A DNA stretch of 64,000 bases. Origin: Beaufortia kweichowensis. Taxonomy: Eukaryota; Chordata; Actinopteri; Cypriniformes; Gastromyzontidae. The stretch lies in NCBI GenBank assembly GCA_019155185.1, contig CM032816.1:5372510-5436509 (forward strand), in the 5' to 3' direction. The position numbers and the translations under genes are program-made. How positions within the stretch are numbered: the first letter of the stretch is position 1; each line of letters begins with the position of its first letter. The notes under the pieces are model-generated. The model searched no databases and had not been told where the DNA came from. It worked only from the letters and a program-made list of their open reading frames with translations. This document shows positions 60,801 through 64,000 of this stretch, piece after piece.

Positions 60801-63800
60801 TTCTCTTAAACAAAGAGCCTGCTCACATGCTCATCATATGAACAGCCCCTCATAAAGTCATGAAGTTTCATGTCCTGTGGGATTCGTTGGGTGCTGGCGC
60901 TCTGGGAGCTCCAGGAGGGAAGCTGATGAAACGTTCCCTTACCGCTGCTAGATAACCGGGCTTGGAGAAATCTTCGGATCCATACACGCTGCTGATGATA
61001 AGAAATGATGGGAAAGGAATGAGAACTGTAGGAACTGTATGACTTTTGGTGAGAAATTTCATGTGTATCTGATGCTGTACTTACATTTACTTTCATCCAA
61101 AGCGATTTGCAAATGAGACAGCATTTAAGATTTTGTCAATGATGTTGAATGCTCTCTTTCAAAGATGCATACTAGATTATTTGGTACATAATGGATTGTA
61201 AAATGCTGGGTTAAATATGCAAAAACAATAGTAGTTGGTTTAAAAGCAAACCAAATAGAAATATTTGAGCCAACAATGAAACAGCCCAGCATTTTTAGGA
61301 GCGTATAATGCAATATACACTATGTGATATTCTATATAGGGTTTTATTAAAGTTATGTGAAAGTTTTGTGAAGCAACTTTCTAACTTTTTTATCCATACA
61401 AACTAGCAACAGACTGCAGTGTTTTTAATTTATTGTGTACATTTTATCCGTTATATAATTTTATATACTTTCATTTTTATCTTTTGTAAATTTCCTTTCA
61501 CAAAAAGTATTCTAAAAAAATCTTTAAAAACATACTTGGCTTTTTTAATGTTCTGTCTTTCTTTCTGTCTGCTGTTCTGTGACTGGTTTTCAGAGAAGAT
61601 TTGCCTCAAGAGTTTTGGTCTTAATTAGGGCTGAACCCATAACAAAAGCCCAGACAGACCAAAGGTTATTTTCATCCAGTGCTGGAACACGATCAGAAAT
61701 CTGGTGTGGCAAATTGTTCTCCTGGGTTCTTTCGAGCTGAAGTGTGTTCGTGTGTTTCCTTGGCACAGTCTGAACTCTAATTTGCTACGTACTAATAATT
61801 TCAGGAAAACTGGGCCGTGCCCTGCCATGTACATATTTTACATATATACAGTTTGTACATCTTATACATCAGTACAGATTATAATCACAAAGAGGATTTA
61901 CTCTATTCACTCAAGTTCTTGCTGTTACACAAATGTTGTTTCACATATTGTGCATGTTCAATCTAAAACTATCTACAGGCTTTTTTTTTGGTAAATCTAA
62001 GATCTATGATCATTTCAAAAGCATGCTGTATATACAGCTTTTTAATTGTATTTTTCTGTTTCTCAGGGGCAGAAAGTGTGGATTGAAAAAACCTTTCAGA
62101 AAAGAGAATGCATCCATATATTTCCAGCCAAGGACCCGACCCGGTGAGCTTTCGAACGATTTCAATAGAACTACAAATAATGACGCTATTGTATGAGACA
62201 AATTACCTCGATGACTCATTCTGTTTCAGGCTTTTTAGCATCTTGTGTAACGAGGGGCAACGTCTGACATCATAAGCTTTTTTAAGATCATTGTGCAGGC
62301 TTGTAGAGCGGCCGGGCTTCGGTCCGGTTCACCGTACTTCCTGTAGATGGAGAGAAGCCATGATGTGCACTGATCCATGAACGCTAATAGATACAGTATA
62401 GGACAAAAACAGATCCCAGAAATTGTTTGTGTGATTAAATGTCAGCTAATTGAGTTATACAAGCAGTATTTTGTTACGTGGGATAACAAACCTCTATCAG
62501 CTCGACATTGCTAACCGTTTCCTCCTCAGGTGCGCCTGCGGTTATCTTGTAAATCAGCACACTGCCATTCCAGCAAGTTCTGTAAGCAACAAGGTGTCAG
62601 ATGAGAACCAGCTTGTGCAGGTGGATCCGCCTCAAGAAAAATGGCAGGTGGTCAGACATACTCATACCGCCCCTACGGACGCGTACGGCACTATTGAATT
62701 TCAGGGAGGAGGATTTGTCAACAAGGCCATGGTATTTATTTCTATTTCAAACAATGAATTTTTATTCCATATGTTTATTCCAGGATCAACAGTTACAGCT
62801 GATATTAAATCTCTCTCTTACAGTACATCCGGGTATCACATGATACCAAGCCGGACAGTTTGCTGCATCTAATGGTCAAGGAATGGCAACTGGAGCTGCC
62901 GACTTTGCTCATATCAGTCCACGGTGGCCTCCAGAACTTTGATCTGCAGCCCAAACTCAAGCAGGTGTTTGGGAAAGGCCTGATCAAAGCCGTTGTGACC
63001 ACCGGAGCATGGATCTTCACTGGTGGAGTGAGCACTGGTGAGTATTTATACCATGTTTGGAGTCATCTCCAAAAAATACCTTTTCTATGGAGATACGATG
63101 AGTTTGACACGTCGGCTAAAGAAGTGTCGCTCTTACAGGAGTGATCCGTCACGTCGGAGATGCTTTGAAGGACCATTCCTCCAAATCCAGAGGGAAGGTC
63201 TGCGCTATAGGCATCGCTCCATGGGGGATCCTGGAGAGCAAAGAGGATCTCATTGGAAAAGATGTAAGTATGACCCAACAGCATATGAAATAAGGCTTTG
63301 TGTAACATCTCCTAAAAATGTCTTGATCCCATTCAGGTGACGAAACCTTACCAGGCGATTTCGAACCCTCTGAGCAAACTCGCCGTCCTCAACAATAGCC
63401 ACTCCCACTTTATACTCTCCGACAACGGCACGTGTGGGAAATACGGGGCGGAGGTCAAACTTCGCAGGCAGCTGGAGAAACACATCTCCCTGCAGAAGAT
63501 CAACACTAGTAAGTGCGAGCGAAAACTCATCTTGTCTGCTTTGGGTTTCATGCATCTCTGACCTCACAAGAACATACATGAGATTGCTATGAATGGCACA
63601 CAATGGGGCTGGTCTGTGACCTGTGGGTTTCCCTTTGTCATCCTATGCCTGGAGCTTGTGATAAGGCAGGGACAGCAAAGGGAGGCTCAGCTGTCACCAC
63701 TCACATCGGCTGATCCGGGACCAGTGAATTAAAATAATTGTGATTTTAAATATCTCTCATAAAAAGGCTTTTTCTTTTCATTAATATGCGTGCATTTATA

Positions 63801-64000
63801 CTAATTGAAAATAAGATTTAATAAAAACACGGATCATTTAAACAGCTCAGTTTAATATTTTGTAATAGCATTAGATTGATATGTGCAATCCCTGTATGGG
63901 GAGATTCAAAACATTTAAGGAAATTAATTTCATTTTTAATTTGTGTTTTAGGGCTAGGTCAGGGCGTACCGGTGGTGTGTCTGATCGTGGAGGGAGGTCC
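57726..64000 (+). CDS. trpm1: TRPM1 (melastatin) cation channel, N-terminal part, 3'-partial
   Basis: The CDS is 57726-57803, 62067-62143, 62530-62731, 62824-63037, 63139-63263, 63337-63508 and 63952-64000 and continues beyond the window; about 305 residues are visible. TRPM1 is the cation channel of the mGluR6 cascade in retinal ON-bipolar cells and is also expressed in pigment cells, where MITF drives it. The visible part is the cytosolic N-terminal homology region. It shows SIKRASIKRSPSGSQK, KVWIEKTFQKRECIHIFP, a Cys-rich RCACGYLVNQH, YGTIEFQGGG, LLISVHGGLQNF, LKQVFGKGLIKA, GAWIFTGGVSTG, GDALKDHSSKSRGKVCAIG, NNSHSHFILSDNGTCGKYGA and LEKHISLQKINTR. Membrane segments are downstream. TRPM3 is the closest alternative, but the first-exon sequence and the klf13-otud7a neighbourhood indicate TRPM1. 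All six junctions preserve frame. Which teleost ohnologue (a or b) cannot be told. Confidence 0.95.
58098..58208. repeat. TAATA/TAATG-type AT-rich microsatellite
   Basis: Repeated ATAAT and GTAAT units with short interruptions, in trpm1 intron 1. The - strand ORF through it is an artefact. Confidence 0.8.
58777..58784 (+). promoter_or_regulatory. trpm1: M-box-like TCATGTGA in trpm1 intron 1
   Basis: TCATGTGA is the core preferred by MITF-family bHLH-ZIP factors. It lies about 1 kb downstream of exon 1. Mammalian TRPM1 is a known MITF target, which makes a nearby site plausible. Chance occurrence is not excluded. Confidence 0.25.
59795..60020. repeat. Family A repeat copy
   Basis: It starts TTAAAGGGACAGTTCC at 59795 and contains CATGACTTTCTTGCTTCTG, TCAATGGAAGTCAATAGG and CATTCTTCAAGATGTC. 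The right terminal TTAA motif is lost, so the end is approximate. Confidence 0.75.
61197..61302. repeat. Short palindromic repeat with AATGCTGGG ends (family G-like)
   Basis: The left end AAAATGCTGGGTT and the right end CAGCCCAGCATTTTTAG are inverted repeats around about 75 bp of AT-rich sequence with GGTTTAAAAGCAAACC inside. It looks like a small MITE. Confidence 0.55.
62067..62143 (+). CDS. trpm1: trpm1 exon 2
   Basis: The acceptor is CTGTTTCTCAG ending at 62066 and the donor is GTGAGC at 62144. The 77 nt encode GQKVWIEKTFQKRECIHIFP then AKDPT, followed by two bases of a split Arg codon. The IEKTFxKREC motif is shared by TRPM1, TRPM3, TRPM6 and TRPM7. Confidence 0.94.
62530..62731 (+). CDS. 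trpm1: trpm1 exon 3
   Basis: The acceptor is TTCCTCCTCAG ending at 62529 and the donor is GTATTT at 62732. The 202 nt encode residues 52-119, including the RCACGYLVNQH segment, a variable Ser/Asp/Gln linker, KWQVVRHTHTAPTDAYG and TIEFQGGGFVNKAM. The exon ends exactly on a Met codon, the position used as a start in short mammalian TRPM1 isoforms. Confidence 0.94.
62824..63037 (+). CDS. trpm1: trpm1 exon 4
   Basis: The acceptor is CTCTCTTACAG ending at 62823 and the donor is GTGAGT at 63038. The 214 nt encode YIRVSHDTKPDSLLHLMVKE, WQLELPTLLISVHGGLQNFD, LQPKLKQVFGKGLIKA and TGAWIFTGGVST, the most conserved block of the TRPM N-terminal homology region. The exon ends on the first base of a Gly codon. 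Confidence 0.96.
63139..63263 (+). CDS. trpm1: trpm1 exon 5
   Basis: The acceptor is CGCTCTTACAG ending at 63138 and the donor is GTAAGT at 63264. The 125 nt encode GVIRHVGDALKDHSSKSRGK then VCAIGIAPWGILESKEDLIG and KD, in frame with exons 4 and 6. Confidence 0.96.
63337..63508 (+). CDS. trpm1: trpm1 exon 6
   Basis: The acceptor is CCCATTCAG ending at 63336 and the donor is GTAAGT at 63509. The 172 nt encode VTKPYQAISNPLSKLAVLNN, SHSHFILSDNGTCGKYGAEV and KLRRQLEKHISLQKINT, ending on the first base of an Arg codon completed by exon 7. Confidence 0.96.
63616..63697 (+). ncRNA. mir204: mir-204/211 family microRNA hairpin in trpm1 intron 6
   Basis: The 5' arm at 63629-63650 equals mature miR-204-5p over all 22 positions: it starts TTCCCTTTGTCATCC (seed TCCCTTT at 63630-63636) and ends TATGCCT. 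The 3' arm at 63666-63686 reads GCAGGGACAGCAAAGGGAGG plus C, close to miR-211-3p. The base of the stem is GTGAC (63616-63620) paired with GTCAC (63693-63697), and the loop lies near 63651-63665. Mammalian MIR211 sits in the same intron 6 of TRPM1, and MIR204 in TRPM3. This family acts in retinal pigment epithelium, lens and melanocytes. It should be co-transcribed with trpm1. Comparisons use mature sequences from memory. Confidence 0.96.
63952..64000 (+). CDS. trpm1: trpm1 exon 7, cut by window end
   Basis: The acceptor is TTGTGTTTTAG ending at 63951. GG completes Arg, then LGQGVPVVCLIVEGG follows, matching the LGQGVPLVGLVVEGGPN segment of TRPM1. The exon continues beyond the window. Confidence 0.93.

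Larger units (their letters stand above)
57804..62066 (+). other. trpm1: trpm1 intron 1
   Basis: A 4.3-kb intron containing a TAATA-type AT microsatellite (58098-58208), an M-box-like TCATGTGA (58777-58784), a family-A repeat (59795-60020), an unexplained 72-codon ORF (60623-60841) and a short AATGCTGGG-ended palindromic repeat (61197-61302). No alternative first exon could be identified with confidence. Confidence 0.85.

Overview
The window looks like vertebrate nuclear DNA from a bony fish, most probably a cypriniform (carp, minnow or loach relative). It has small exons with GT-AG introns, AT-rich introns and intergenic DNA, and dispersed non-autonomous DNA-transposon repeats. One repeat family carries the TTAAAGGGATAG / CTATCCCTTTAA ends that are very common in cyprinid genomes. 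I saw no operons, CRISPR arrays, prophage or bacterial genes.

Three protein genes are recognisable, and their order and orientation match human 15q13.3 (OTUD7A, KLF13, TRPM1). (1) otud7a, + strand, 7494-10068: only the last three coding exons, carrying the conserved C-terminal half and the A20-type zinc finger. The catalytic OTU domain lies upstream of the window. (2) klf13, - strand, two coding exons at 39489-39042 and 26226-25901 split by a 12.8 kb intron. It encodes a 257-residue repressor-type Kruppel-like factor with three C2H2 fingers. (3) trpm1, + strand, from a start codon at 57726 to the window end: six complete coding exons and the start of a seventh, covering the first ~305 residues of the TRPM1 channel N-terminus.

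The best non-coding feature is a microRNA hairpin at 63616-63697 in intron 6 of trpm1, the intron that hosts MIR211 in mammals. Its 5' arm equals mature miR-204, while its 3' arm resembles miR-211-3p.

Layout: 1-7493, otud7a intron with two mobile-element copies; 7494-10068, otud7a exons; 10069 to about 12.48 kb, probable otud7a 3'UTR; about 12.5-19.6 kb, repeat-bearing DNA between convergent 3' ends; about 19.6-25.9 kb, repeat-poor probable klf13 3'UTR, which also holds a puzzling + strand first-exon-like segment at 25093-25185; 25.9-39.5 kb, klf13; 39.5-39.96 kb, klf13 5'UTR and promoter; 40-57.7 kb, intergenic region between the divergent klf13 and trpm1 promoters, with an isolated CpG-dense block near 46.1-46.4 kb; 57.7-64 kb, trpm1 and the miRNA.

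The three proteins do not form one pathway. They are a deubiquitinase-family protein, a transcription factor and a cation channel kept together by old synteny. A possible regulatory link is a miR-204-type 8-mer seed match on the klf13 strand at 25087-25080. Protein identities rest on recalled family sequences, not on a database search.
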